64,000 nt of DNA, taken from the NCBI GenBank assembly GCA_002497075.1, contig DAML01000026.1, positions 1 through 64,000 of the forward strand, read 5' to 3'. This stretch comes from Methanomassiliicoccaceae archaeon UBA472 (GTDB lineage: Archaea > Thermoplasmatota > Thermoplasmata > Methanomassiliicoccales > UBA472). The notes under the pieces were generated by a model. That model was given only the letters and a program-made list of their open reading frames with translations, searched no databases and was not told the origin of the DNA. Of this stretch, positions 18,252-26,983 are shown piece after piece; the first letter of the stretch is position 1; each line of letters opens with the position of its first letter. A program made the translations under genes and the position numbers.

Positions 18252-19027
18252 ATACCGAGCACCTCGTCCATCCCGTGGACCTTGCCGTCCCGCAGCGGAG
18301 CTATCCAGCGTACGGCGGCGATGCAGCCTTCGGCGAAGGCCATTCGGGAATGAGCGCGGTGCGTCAGCTCGATGCGTTCCCGGTTGCCGGCGAAAATCAC
18401 CGTATGCTCACCGACGATGTCCCCAGCCCGCACGGCGTGTATGCCGATCTCCCTGCCCCGGGCGCCGACCATGCCCTCCCTTCCGTTGACCATGCGGTCC
18501 ACGCCAGTTTCTGCGGAGATCAGTTGAGCGGCCTTGACCGCCGTTCCGGAGGGGGCGTCCTTCTTCTTGTCGTGATGCATCTCGATTATCTCGACTTCGT
18601 ACTCCGGCAAAGCCCGGGCCAGGGTCTGGCACGCTTTCCAGAACACGTTCACGCCGATGGAGAAGTTCGGCGTGACCAGAGCGGAAGAGCCGCTGCGTCC
18701 GACCATCTCGCTGATGCGGCCCAACGTTTCCGCAGATAGCCCGGTCGTTCCGACCACCACGTTCGTTCCGGCGCGAAGCGCCACTGGCAGGTTCCTTTCC
18801 ACCGCCGCGGCGTTCGTCACGTCGACCAGCACCGTGCTGCGCTTGCACAGCTCCTCGAGGCCGTCCGGTCCCACCGCGATCACGCCCGGGTAGAGCTCGG
18901 TCCCGGCCTTCCCGCCTTCCGCGGATACTATGGCGCCGATCAAACGCATGTCCTTCTGTTCCCTGACGAGGGAGCACACCATGGAGCCCAGTTTGCCCGT
19001 GGCTCCGGCTACTGTAACGTCTATCAT
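18248..19027 (-). CDS. dapB: 4-hydroxy-tetrahydrodipicolinate reductase
   Basis: A 259-residue reductase. The NAD(P) motif VAGATGKLG is at 6-14 and the catalytic/substrate motif EMHHDKKKDAPSGT is at 149-162. Somewhat shorter than the bacterial enzyme (about 270). It lies 21 bases after dapA and overlaps the aspartokinase start. Confidence 0.96.
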   Translation of the reverse strand: MIDVTVAGATGKLGSMVCSLVREQKDMRLIGAIVSAEGGKAGTELYPGVIAVGPDGLEELCKRSTVLVDVTNAAAVERNLPVALRAGTNVVVGTTGLSAETLGRISEMVGRSGSSALVTPNFSIGVNVFWKACQTLARALPEYEVEIIEMHHDKKKDAPSGTAVKAAQLISAETGVDRMVNGREGMVGARGREIGIHAVRAGDIVGEHTVIFAGNRERIELTHRAHSRMAFAEGCIAAVRWIAPLRDGKVHGMDEVLGI

Positions 19028-19048
19028 GTCTGGGAGCCTCCTTTTCGC

Positions 19049-19936
19049 TCAGAGCAGCTTCAAGTCCGCTAACGTCTTCCTCAACACCTCGGCGGTCGCC
19101 GGCTCCATGTCGCACAGGGGCAGACGGAAAACGCCGGACGGTCTCCTGAGCATGCGCATGGCCGTCTTGACCGGGATCGGATTCGTATCCAGGAACAGGT
19201 CGTTGAACAGCGGCAACAGCTGGAAATGCAGCTTTCTTGCTTGATCCCATTCACCGTCCAGAGCGGCATGGGTCATCTGCACCATGAGCTCCGGAACGAC
19301 GTTGGAGGTGACCGAGATGACGCCCTTGGCGCCCAATGCCATCATCGGGAACGTAAGAAGATCGTCACCGGACAGCACGCTGAAATCGGGACGGACGCTG
19401 GCCAGTATGGCGTTGATCTGGGTCATGTTCCCGCTTGCTTCCTTGACGGCCACGATGTTCGGCACCTCGGACAGGCGCTTGATCGTCCCGGCGGCGATGT
19501 TGGACCCCGTTCGGGAAGGCACGTTGTAGACGACGATGGGAACGTCCACCGCCTTGGCTATCGCCTCGTAGTGACGGAAAATGCCCTTCTGATTGGGTTT
19601 GTTATAGTATGGGGAGATGAGCAATACACCGTCAACCCCCAGGTCCTTGGCCCCCCGGGACAGGTGGATCGCTTCATGGGTGGCATTGCTGCCCGCCCCG
19701 GCGATGACCTTGGCCCTCTTGGCTTCCTCCCTAACGATACCTATGACCTTGAGGTGCTCCTTGTGTGATAGGGTGGCGGATTCTCCGGTGGTGCCGCATG
19801 GCACTATCGCATCAATGCCCGCCTCCTCTTGCATGCGTACTAGTTCTCTAAGACCTTCCTCATCGATCTCGCCGTCCTCTCGGAACGGGGTGATAAGCGC
19901 GGTGGCGCAGCCTTTGAACATCTTACTCAGCTCCAA
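19049..19936 (-). CDS. dapA: 4-hydroxy-tetrahydrodipicolinate synthase
   Basis: A 295-residue TIM-barrel lyase condensing pyruvate with aspartate semialdehyde. The Schiff-base lysine is K165 in VAVKEASGN, Y137 is in VVYNVPSRTG, and the GTTGES motif is at 48-53. ATG 19936 would overlap the lrp stop by 14 bases; a second in-frame ATG at 19921 lies just after that stop and is equally possible. Confidence 0.96.
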   Translation of the reverse strand: MELSKMFKGCATALITPFREDGEIDEEGLRELVRMQEEAGIDAIVPCGTTGESATLSHKEHLKVIGIVREEAKRAKVIAGAGSNATHEAIHLSRGAKDLGVDGVLLISPYYNKPNQKGIFRHYEAIAKAVDVPIVVYNVPSRTGSNIAAGTIKRLSEVPNIVAVKEASGNMTQINAILASVRPDFSVLSGDDLLTFPMMALGAKGVISVTSNVVPELMVQMTHAALDGEWDQARKLHFQLLPLFNDLFLDTNPIPVKTAMRMLRRPSGVFRLPLCDMEPATAEVLRKTLADLKLL

Positions 19937-20345
19937 AATGCTCTTTGAGGATCAGCCGCGTTCGGGTCGATTCGACATTATCATAGCGGCGGATGCGCTC
20001 GATTATCTCGTTCAACTGGGGGGACGAGGTGACGTCGATGATGGCCACGATGTCCTCCTCGCCGGTAACCTCGTAAACTTCCGATACGCCTTCAAAGCTG
20101 GCTATCTGGTCGGCGATGTCGGATGTGTTGACGTTCACGTCGATCTTCACCTCCACCAGGGCCTTGACGTTCTTGCTGCTGGTCTTGATGGTGAAGGCCT
20201 GGATGATATCCTCTTCGAACAGCTTCTTCACTCGGGAGCGGATGGTGCCCTCGGAAACCTCGAGCTCGTTGGCTATCTCCACGAAGGGTCGTCGGGAGTC
20301 CTTCTTCAATATCTCGATTATCTTGTCGTCTAGGTGATCGATCAT
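19923..20345 (-). CDS. Lrp/AsnC-family transcriptional regulator
   Basis: A 140-residue Lrp-type regulator: winged helix-turn-helix in about the first 50 residues (DDKIIEILKKDSRRPFVEIA), then a RAM/AsnC effector-binding domain. It heads the lysine operon, with AGGAGG 8 bases before ATG 20345, and is therefore a likely lysine-responsive regulator of the cluster (compare LysM of Sulfolobus, an Lrp protein that controls lysine genes). The target and effector are inferred from context only. Confidence 0.93.
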   Translation of the reverse strand: MIDHLDDKIIEILKKDSRRPFVEIANELEVSEGTIRSRVKKLFEEDIIQAFTIKTSSKNVKALVEVKIDVNVNTSDIADQIASFEGVSEVYEVTGEEDIVAIIDVTSSPQLNEIIERIRRYDNVESTRTRLILKEHFGAE

Positions 20346-20372
20346 GTCTGCATCCTCCTAGTGTTTTTTTCC

Positions 20373-20422
20373 GATTTCGTATTCGAATCTCAGTAAATAG
20401 TAAAATATTATTAATATATTCC
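20373..20422 (-). promoter_or_regulatory. lysine operon promoter with candidate Lrp sites
   Basis: This AT-rich stretch holds a TATA-like region (20401-20422) containing the palindrome ATATTA-T-TAATAT at 20405-20417. About 20 bases nearer the gene is an imperfect inverted repeat, GATTTCG-TATT-CGAATC, at 20373-20389. The second lies where RNA polymerase would begin transcription, as expected for an autoregulating Lrp protein. No binding evidence is available. Confidence 0.4.
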
Positions 20423-20466
20423 TAGAAAGCGCGTAAATTGTGATTAAATACGTGTGAAAAATGCCC

Positions 20467-20907
20467 TTACTTGACCTTTTGCAGGAAGTTCAGCCACCGC
20501 TTTTCATCCGATACTTTGGACATCAGCTCCCTGGCCTTCACGTTGCGGTCCTCCAGCTTGACGTCGCGCAGTTCGTCCACCGCCCTCAGCAGACCGAGCG
20601 CCTCGTGCATCACCCGGTAGGCGGTCTCCCTCTCCATCGGTTCCAGGCGCAGGTCCTTCTCCAGAGACCTGGCCTTGTGTTCCAAAGCGCTAGCGAGCTC
20701 ATGTGCGCTGCGCACCGTGTCCTCGTTCGGCTGCATCTCGGTGATGAAACGAAAAACCACGTCCCTCAACGGCAATTTTTTTCCGTCCAGCTCCTCTGTG
20801 TCCGGTACGTTCTCCCCGACCCAGAACAGCAGCGAATGGAAACGGGAGAGTATCTTCGCCCTCCCCTCGGGAGTCAAGCAATCCTTGACGCAGGAGTACT
20901 CGGTCAT
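20467..20907 (-). CDS. conserved archaeal protein of unknown function
   Basis: A 146-residue, mostly helical and charged protein with no membrane segment or recognised catalytic motif; it may belong to the DUF5788 group, but I am not sure. It starts with an ATGA overlap on the stop of the alkyltransferase-endonuclease V fusion and is the third gene of a unit beginning with nitroreductase. Context gives only a weak hint of a DNA repair link. Confidence 0.7.
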   Translation of the reverse strand: MTEYSCVKDCLTPEGRAKILSRFHSLLFWVGENVPDTEELDGKKLPLRDVVFRFITEMQPNEDTVRSAHELASALEHKARSLEKDLRLEPMERETAYRVMHEALGLLRAVDELRDVKLEDRNVKARELMSKVSDEKRWLNFLQKVK

Positions 20908-21848
20908 GTCGCCGACCGCCTGAACTTGGTCGCCAGACGATGAGCCAAGGCCATGGGATCAGCGGGCAACGACGTCACGGCGCGGGACACGGAATCCAGG
21001 CTCGCCTTATGCCCGACGGAGACGAAGTAGGTGCGCCCATCAATGGTTCGGACCAGCCGTCCGGCCTCCTCACCGTCCAATAGCAAAGAATCCCCCTTCA
21101 TCACCCCGGTCAGTATGGACTTGGCCGCGCCTGCCGCGGCGACATCGTGCACCACTCCGAACTGGCAGGCCACCCCGGCGCGCCTCGGGTGAGCCTTTCC
21201 GTGACCGTCGATCAGGTATAGGGTATCCTTTCTCGGTTCGCCCATCACGGCCGTGTAAGGTCGCATCTCGCGGAAGCCGAGATACCCGGGCACATAAGGG
21301 AAGTTCACCGTGCAGCGAACGGTGCGTTCTTCCAGCACGCTGCCTTTACGGTCGACGGCCACCATGGCGGCGAACGCTTCGTCCCCGCGGTAGGAGACGT
21401 CTAGCGCGGCCAGGCGTTCAAATCGCGTAGCATCCCCTATCTGCGAGACGTGGGAAGCGACACTCCTCTGGGCCTCGGCCATTCTAACAAGGAGCGGATC
21501 GCCCGAGAAAACGGTGAACAAGGAACCTTCCAGGTCCTTGACCCGGTCGGCCAAAATAGCTACGCCTTCGGAACGCAGCAATTCCCTCTTCTTTTCCGCT
21601 CCCTGCCCCATGCCGGTGTACCAACCGGTGCGACCGTCGGAATATATCACCCTGTGGCATGGCACTTTGAACGGCCTTTCCCGGTCGGCGGACATTATCT
21701 GCCCTACCGCCCGGGACGCGGAGATATCGCCTAGCGCCCTGGCGATGGCGCCGTAGGTGCTCACCTTGCCCGGGGGGATCTGAGCGGCCAGCTTGAACGC
21801 TTCTAGGTACAGGTCGTGGTCCTGGAGATGGAACTCCCGATCGATCAT
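20904..21848 (-). CDS. O6-alkylguanine alkyltransferase / endonuclease V fusion
   Basis: A 314-residue two-domain DNA repair protein. Residues 1-100 are the alkyltransferase active-site domain, with PPGKVSTYG (25-33), SRAVGQ and the acceptor Cys C64 in KVPCHRVI. Residues ~115-314 are endonuclease V, with metal-binding acids D150 (LDVSYRG), E194 (GFREMRP) and D214 (LIDGHGKAHPRRAG). The fusion repairs alkylated guanine and nicks at deaminated adenine (inosine). The same architecture was shown to be bifunctional in Ferroplasma acidarmanus. The N-terminal alkyltransferase domain is absent, as in that protein. ATGA overlaps join it to both neighbours. Confidence 0.93.
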   Translation of the reverse strand: MIDREFHLQDHDLYLEAFKLAAQIPPGKVSTYGAIARALGDISASRAVGQIMSADRERPFKVPCHRVIYSDGRTGWYTGMGQGAEKKRELLRSEGVAILADRVKDLEGSLFTVFSGDPLLVRMAEAQRSVASHVSQIGDATRFERLAALDVSYRGDEAFAAMVAVDRKGSVLEERTVRCTVNFPYVPGYLGFREMRPYTAVMGEPRKDTLYLIDGHGKAHPRRAGVACQFGVVHDVAAAGAAKSILTGVMKGDSLLLDGEEAGRLVRTIDGRTYFVSVGHKASLDSVSRAVTSLPADPMALAHRLATKFRRSAT

Positions 21849-22351
21849 AGCCGGTCGCGCTCGCCGTAGCGGTTCCAGCTGAACAGCTCATCGGCCTTCT
21901 TGCGGCCTCGGGCGGCAGGCGCCTCATCCGGATAACCCAGGGCCATGCAGACAGTGACGGCGCGATCGGCCGGCAGTCCGATGAACTCGGCCATCCGGGC
22001 CTGGTCGAATGCCCCGAGCCAGCAGGTGCCCAGCCCTTCCTCGACCGCCACCAGCGTAATGTGATCAAGGGCGATGGTGAGGTCCACCTTGGCCCACTTC
22101 TGCTGCGGGTCGTCTATGCCAATTAAAAAGGCAGAGCAGTCCCCGACGAAGGCCTGGTCCTTGCAGATCGGCACGATGTCCTTCAGTCTCTGACGGTCCG
22201 TGATCACCACGACCTCCCAGGGCTGCCGGTTCGCTCCGGACGGGGCGATGCGAGCCATCTCCAGAACGTGGTCCAGCAGCTCCGACGGTATCTCCTTCCG
22301 CTTGAACTTCCTGATGCTTCTCCTAGCCTTTATCGCGCTTGTGACTTCCAT
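21845..22351 (-). CDS. nitroreductase family protein
   Basis: A 168-residue FMN-dependent nitroreductase-like protein. N-terminal IKARRSIRKFK binds the FMN phosphate; APSGANRQPWEVVVI and the C-terminal GLGTCWLGAF and MALGYPDE are family signatures. Typical length. The physiological substrate is unknown. First gene of a three-gene unit with the DNA repair fusion. Confidence 0.92.
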   Translation of the reverse strand: MEVTSAIKARRSIRKFKRKEIPSELLDHVLEMARIAPSGANRQPWEVVVITDRQRLKDIVPICKDQAFVGDCSAFLIGIDDPQQKWAKVDLTIALDHITLVAVEEGLGTCWLGAFDQARMAEFIGLPADRAVTVCMALGYPDEAPAARGRKKADELFSWNRYGERDRL

Positions 22352-22405
22352 ATGTCCCCAACTCAGCGCTATTGATATTGAGGTGGAAAGGCATAATTTT
22401 TCTGG

Positions 22406-23950
22406 TCAGGCCTCTTCCGCCTTTCCCAGGTCCCGGAGCCAAACCACGGATTGCGGGAAAGGTATCTCGATGCCGTTGTTGTCGAACCGGCGCAGCAGCT
22501 CGGCGCGATAATCGGACGCTACCTTGAACTGCAGGTCCAGGTCCTTGACCCAGATGAAGGCGGTGAAGTTGAGCGAGGAATCGGCGAAGTCGCTGAAGCG
22601 GACCACTGTCTGGTGGTCCGGATCGTCCATTACTTCCGGCAGGGCTTGCGCGGCCTCCGTCATCAAGCGCATGACGGTGTCCACGTCGCTTCCGTACGCC
22701 ACGCCCACGGCAACGGCTATCTTCAGCCGGCGGTCCGGCTGCACCATGTTCACGATCTTCTTGTTGGCGATGTCATTGTTCGGGACGATCACCATCTCGT
22801 TGGTGAAGGTGTTGTACAGTTCCGTCGCCCTCATGCCGATGTGGCGTACTTCACAAATATCACCGTTGTCGAGACGCAATAGATCGCCTATCTTGAAGGG
22901 GCGATCGAACATCATCTGCATTCCAGCGAAGAAGTTGGCCAGGGTGGCCTGGGCGGCGTAACCGATGACGATACCCATGAACCCCAGGCCGGCCAGGATC
23001 ACGGTGAGATTGTAACCGAATAGCCCGAGGATGACCGCCAGGGCGATTATCGGGATGACTATCAATCCCAGCTTCTCCAATATCGGCACGAGAACATCGT
23101 CCACCTCGGAGTCGGTCTTGGCGGCCAGCTTATGTCCGTAGTACACGATTACCCCGGCGTATATCTTGTAGGAGAGCCAGGCCATGGCCAATATGAACGC
23201 TACGCTGTAAGCGAGCTCCAGATCGGCTATCAGGGTGCGGCTCAGATTGAGGATCTCCAGGGAATTGACCGCCCCGAAGAGCACCATCAGCAGCAGGACC
23301 GGCCCGCGAATTATCTTAAGGATAATATCGTCCAGATCGGTGGCGGTCTTGGAAGTTAAGCGATGCAGTAAAGGGTCGGCCACTAATATGATGAACAGCG
23401 CGACCAGCGCCCAGATGCCAACGCTCACCACGAAGGCGCCGACGTTCCCGTCAAGCGGCCAGGGAAGATCGTTATCCCACGTTCCTAGTATCTTGTTGTC
23501 CCCGGCTCCCGCGCCGAAGACCGGTACGACAACGAGCCGGACCGTGCTGTTGATCGAGAAAGTGTTGCCCAGTTCGTTCATCTGGGTTATGTTGAAGCGT
23601 ACGTCGAATATGATGTTGGAATCTGACATCTCTCTGACCGTGGTCACGGTCATGATGATCGATTCCGATTCCCCCGGATACAGCGTCAGATAGCTCTGGT
23701 CGAAGTCCACCGAGAACTCGCTGTTACTGGAAGGATCGGACGTGGGAGTGATGACGTAGGGAACGGTGTCGTTGTTGTAGAGGATCCATTCAAAACTGGC
23801 TGGAGTGCCAGCGACGGTGGTCAGCTCAGCCTCCCCGACCATGAAACCGTTGACCGGGTCAGCGGAAACGGCTGGAGCGAGAGCTGCCGTGAAGACCATC
23901 AGACCGAGCAAAATGAGCCCGACGAGATAGAGAGCCGTCCGTGACCTCAT
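22406..23950 (-). CDS. MscS-family mechanosensitive channel with extracytoplasmic domain
   Basis: A 514-residue protein. A signal peptide or first membrane helix (about 5-30) is followed by an outside beta-rich domain (about 35-160) with many Asn/Thr/Ser, then about four membrane helices, the pore helix region GYAAQATLANFFAGMQ and DRPFKIGDLL, and the cytoplasmic beta and C-terminal MscS domains. It should open on membrane tension during osmotic downshock. The extra outside domain, possibly an Ig-like sheet, is unusual and could sense cell-surface proteins. Monocistronic. Confidence 0.88.
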   Translation of the reverse strand: MRSRTALYLVGLILLGLMVFTAALAPAVSADPVNGFMVGEAELTTVAGTPASFEWILYNNDTVPYVITPTSDPSSNSEFSVDFDQSYLTLYPGESESIIMTVTTVREMSDSNIIFDVRFNITQMNELGNTFSINSTVRLVVVPVFGAGAGDNKILGTWDNDLPWPLDGNVGAFVVSVGIWALVALFIILVADPLLHRLTSKTATDLDDIILKIIRGPVLLLMVLFGAVNSLEILNLSRTLIADLELAYSVAFILAMAWLSYKIYAGVIVYYGHKLAAKTDSEVDDVLVPILEKLGLIVIPIIALAVILGLFGYNLTVILAGLGFMGIVIGYAAQATLANFFAGMQMMFDRPFKIGDLLRLDNGDICEVRHIGMRATELYNTFTNEMVIVPNNDIANKKIVNMVQPDRRLKIAVAVGVAYGSDVDTVMRLMTEAAQALPEVMDDPDHQTVVRFSDFADSSLNFTAFIWVKDLDLQFKVASDYRAELLRRFDNNGIEIPFPQSVVWLRDLGKAEEA

Positions 23951-24048
23951 CGTTCTTTCCCTGGCAGGCGTTAAACTTACCGCCTATATAGGATTTCTCG
24001 CCCGTCCCGGTGGCAAACCATTAATCGTCCTTCGTCCCATGACCGGGC

Positions 24049-24930
24049 ATGGAAGAGCTGACCTGGGCCCGGATAGCGCTGGCCCTGGCCATCATGGTCG
24101 CCGCGTCCGTATCCGATTGGCGCAGCCGGACCGCTTCCGACCTTTACTGGTACATCATGGGGGTGGGCGGTTCCGTCCTTTTCGGGGCCCAGCTTTTTAA
24201 CGATGGAGAATCGTGGATATACCTGGTCTGCTTAGCGCTGATCACCATAGTGTTCGTGGACCTGCTTCGCGATCGCCGAGGGATGTTCGAGGACGGCGTG
24301 AACGTCGCGCCGCTGCTGCTCTACGTCCTGACTTTACTGGCGTTCGGCTTTCTGAGCCTGGAGCATTTCGGCGAGGACCGTTATTGGACGATGCTCTCCA
24401 TACCGCTGCTCATCGTGTTCTTCTTCGTCATGTACCAGCTGGACGTGATCAAGGGCGGCGCGGACGCCAAGGCGCTGATCGCCCTCTCCCTCGTTTTCCC
24501 GATTTACCCGGAGCTTGCCGGCCTGCCGGTGCTGGAGCTGAACGATCCGGCCGCCCTGACCATACTCCCGTTCCCGGTGCTGGTGCTCTTCAACGGAGCC
24601 ATACTAACCTTGCTGGTGCCCGTCGGTATGCTGTTGTTGAACGTGGTTCGCCGCGACCTCCGATTCCCACTGATGCTTTTCGGCACCCGGATGACGATCG
24701 AGGACGCAAAGAAAAAGCATGTCTGGCCTATGGAGAGGGTTGCTGAAGGAAAGGTTAGGACGGTATTGTTCCCCCGTTCAGATGAGGAGATCGATTGGGA
24801 TTCTCTGCAAGGAGCGGGCGTGGACCGGCCGTGGGTGACCCCCAAGGTGCCGTTCCTCATTCCGCTGACGTTGGCGGTGCCATTCTCGCTATTGATGGGT
24901 AATACGCTGCTGTACCTGATGGGCGCCTGA
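24049..24930 (+). CDS. A24 prepilin/pre-archaellin peptidase
   Basis: A 293-residue membrane aspartic protease that removes class III signal peptides from archaellins or pilins. The two catalytic aspartates are D23 in SDWRSR and D139 in KGGADAKAL (the GxGD-type motif). About six to seven membrane helices, with a soluble loop around 205-260. No pilin gene is adjacent. It ends 6 bases before the convergent AmrS-like gene. Confidence 0.88.
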   Translation: MEELTWARIALALAIMVAASVSDWRSRTASDLYWYIMGVGGSVLFGAQLFNDGESWIYLVCLALITIVFVDLLRDRRGMFEDGVNVAPLLLYVLTLLAFGFLSLEHFGEDRYWTMLSIPLLIVFFFVMYQLDVIKGGADAKALIALSLVFPIYPELAGLPVLELNDPAALTILPFPVLVLFNGAILTLLVPVGMLLLNVVRRDLRFPLMLFGTRMTIEDAKKKHVWPMERVAEGKVRTVLFPRSDEEIDWDSLQGAGVDRPWVTPKVPFLIPLTLAVPFSLLMGNTLLYLMGA

Positions 24931-24936
24931 TCCGAG

Positions 24937-25959
24937 CTACCAGATGATGTCCGTTACGCGCCCGCATTTCGAGCACGCCCTGTCCTTCACTCCCAGAACC
25001 TCGGCGGAGAACCCCGTGCGGCGGACGAGAAGCGAACCGCATTTCGGACAGTAGGTGTTCTCCCCCCGCTCCGTGGCCATGTTGCCAACGTATACGTAAT
25101 CAAGACCATGGCCCTTCCCCTCGTTCAATGCCAGTTCCATAGTGGACCGTGGCGTGGGCGGCACGTCCTCCATCTTGAAATCGGGATGGAAGCGGGAGAA
25201 GTGCACCGGCGTCTGCGTTCCCATGCGGTCCCGGACCCATTGGCAGAAGTCGGCGATCTCCTGCTGGCGGTCGTTCTTTCCAGGAATGATGAGGTATGTC
25301 AGCTCGACGTGGATCCCGACCTCCCTGGCCACCTCGCAAGCCCTGAGCACCGGGGCGAGACGGCCCTTGCACACCTCACCGTAGAAATCCTCCGTGAAAC
25401 CCTTCACGTCGATGTTCATGGCGTCGATGACCCCCTTCAGGGAACGAAGTGGTTCTTCCTGGATGAAGCCGTTGGTCACGGAGACGGTGAAAAGCCCGCG
25501 CTCCTTGCATAGGCGGCTCGATTCGAGCAAGTACTCGTACCAGATGGTCGGCTCGTTGTAGGTCCAGGCCACCCCGTTGGAGTTGGCCCGTAGGCACATG
25601 TCCGGGACCTCCTCGGGCGGGACGTACTGAGAAAGCCCGCGGTCGAGCCCGACCTGGGCGATGGTGAAGTTCTGGCAGTGCTGGCAGCGCAGATTGCAGC
25701 TCAGTCCTCCGAACGATAGTACTGGCTCCCCGGGCCGGAAGTGGAAAAGAGGCTTCTTCTCCAGGGGGTCCAGGTGCATCGAGGAAACCAGTCCGTAGCT
25801 GATGGCCTTCAACGCGCCGCCAACGTTCTGGCGGACCCGGCATATTCCGACCTTTCCATCCTTGATCAGACAGGAATGAGGACATAGCTGGCAGCGCACG
25901 GCGTCCTTTTCCCTCTCCCAGAACAGGGCTTCCTTGAGATCAGCGGCGGAAGTGCTCAT
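24937..25959 (-). CDS. amrS: AmmeMemoRadiSam-system radical SAM enzyme
   Basis: A 340-residue radical SAM protein related to pyruvate formate-lyase activases. The radical SAM cysteines are C88, C92 and C95 in CNLRCQHCQN; an N-terminal Cys set (C23, C26, C30, C40) and two C-terminal CxxC zinc-ribbon pairs (CPKCG, CSKCG) match AmrS. The Memo and AMMECR1 partners are not in the window. The start overlaps the ThiL gene by 20 bases. The reaction of the system is unknown. Confidence 0.88.
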   Translation of the reverse strand: MSTSAADLKEALFWEREKDAVRCQLCPHSCLIKDGKVGICRVRQNVGGALKAISYGLVSSMHLDPLEKKPLFHFRPGEPVLSFGGLSCNLRCQHCQNFTIAQVGLDRGLSQYVPPEEVPDMCLRANSNGVAWTYNEPTIWYEYLLESSRLCKERGLFTVSVTNGFIQEEPLRSLKGVIDAMNIDVKGFTEDFYGEVCKGRLAPVLRACEVAREVGIHVELTYLIIPGKNDRQQEIADFCQWVRDRMGTQTPVHFSRFHPDFKMEDVPPTPRSTMELALNEGKGHGLDYVYVGNMATERGENTYCPKCGSLLVRRTGFSAEVLGVKDRACSKCGRVTDIIW

Positions 25960-26902
25960 ACCCCTTCGGCTCCAGTTCCTTTCGGGACCGTCCCCGCTTC
26001 AGGACGTTCCTCTTTCCCTCGATGCAGCGCCCGATGACCTTGGCCTCGTCGCCCAGGGCATCCAGGACGCCATCCGATCCTTCCGGTCCGACCGTGAACA
26101 GCAGCTGATAGTCGCCTCCGCCGCACAATGCGAGTTCCAACGGGTCCTTATCGACGAGCTTCGCCAGCCTCACGACCTCCGGGTCGATGGGAACGGCGGA
26201 GGAATCCACTTCGAAGAATACCCCGCCTGCCATTCCCAGTTCGTGCAAGGACATCGATAGTCCGTCGGAAGTGTCCATGCAGGAGGTGACACGACCGGTG
26301 GATGAGAGCAGGGTACCCTCTTTGATTCGGGGCTGCGGTTCGAAGAGCGCCTTGATCGCTTTTTCAGAACCTACCTCGTTCTCCAGGGCGATCAAACCTG
26401 CGGAGGCTAGACCGGCGGTCCCGGTCATCATGAGCAGGTCCCCGGGACGGGCGCCCTTCCTGGTAAGTAGGCCGCTCTTTGGAGCGGACCCCAGGGACGT
26501 ACCGGTAAGCACTAGTTCGGAGCATTCCTTGGTGTCCCCTCCCAGATAATCAGTCCCGAATTGGTCGCAGCAGTCCGCTGCGCCCTGCACCATTTCCCGG
26601 ACGTCGCTCTCATCGAGATGCGCCGGCAGCCCCATGGCCATCAGGAACCCGATGGGCTGGGCGCCCATCGCGGCGATGTCGCTCAGATTGACGGCCGCGG
26701 CCATCCAGCCTTTCTGTTTCCAGGACATGCGGGGATGAAAATGGGTGGCTTCCCAGAGCATATCGGTGCTCACCACCAGATATCTGCCCCCGAACTCGAT
26801 GGCGGCCGCGTCATCCCCTGGACCGAGGCGGGCGGAGGTGCTCAGCATGGATGCTATGGAGCGGACCATGCTTTTCTCGCCGACATCGCTCAGGCGGGCC
26901 AT
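25940..26902 (-). CDS. thiL: thiamine-monophosphate kinase
   Basis: A kinase of the PurM/ThiL fold, about 320 residues, that makes thiamine diphosphate. LGPGDDAAAI, STDMLWEATHF, AAVNLSDIAAMGAQP and the later MDTSDGLS and GGGDYQLLF motifs are diagnostic. ATG 26902 is preferred to GTG 26944 because conserved sequence begins at MARLSDVGEK and a TATA-like element precedes it by about 50 bases. Co-transcribed with the AmrS gene. Confidence 0.92.
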   Translation of the reverse strand: MARLSDVGEKSMVRSIASMLSTSARLGPGDDAAAIEFGGRYLVVSTDMLWEATHFHPRMSWKQKGWMAAAVNLSDIAAMGAQPIGFLMAMGLPAHLDESDVREMVQGAADCCDQFGTDYLGGDTKECSELVLTGTSLGSAPKSGLLTRKGARPGDLLMMTGTAGLASAGLIALENEVGSEKAIKALFEPQPRIKEGTLLSSTGRVTSCMDTSDGLSMSLHELGMAGGVFFEVDSSAVPIDPEVVRLAKLVDKDPLELALCGGGDYQLLFTVGPEGSDGVLDALGDEAKVIGRCIEGKRNVLKRGRSRKELEPKGYEHFRR

Positions 26903-26983
26903 GGAACATAGAGGGAGACCAAAGCGAATAACCCTTTCTCTCACGGAGCACAGAAAAATAAAAGAAGAGGTTTAGATGGGGGC

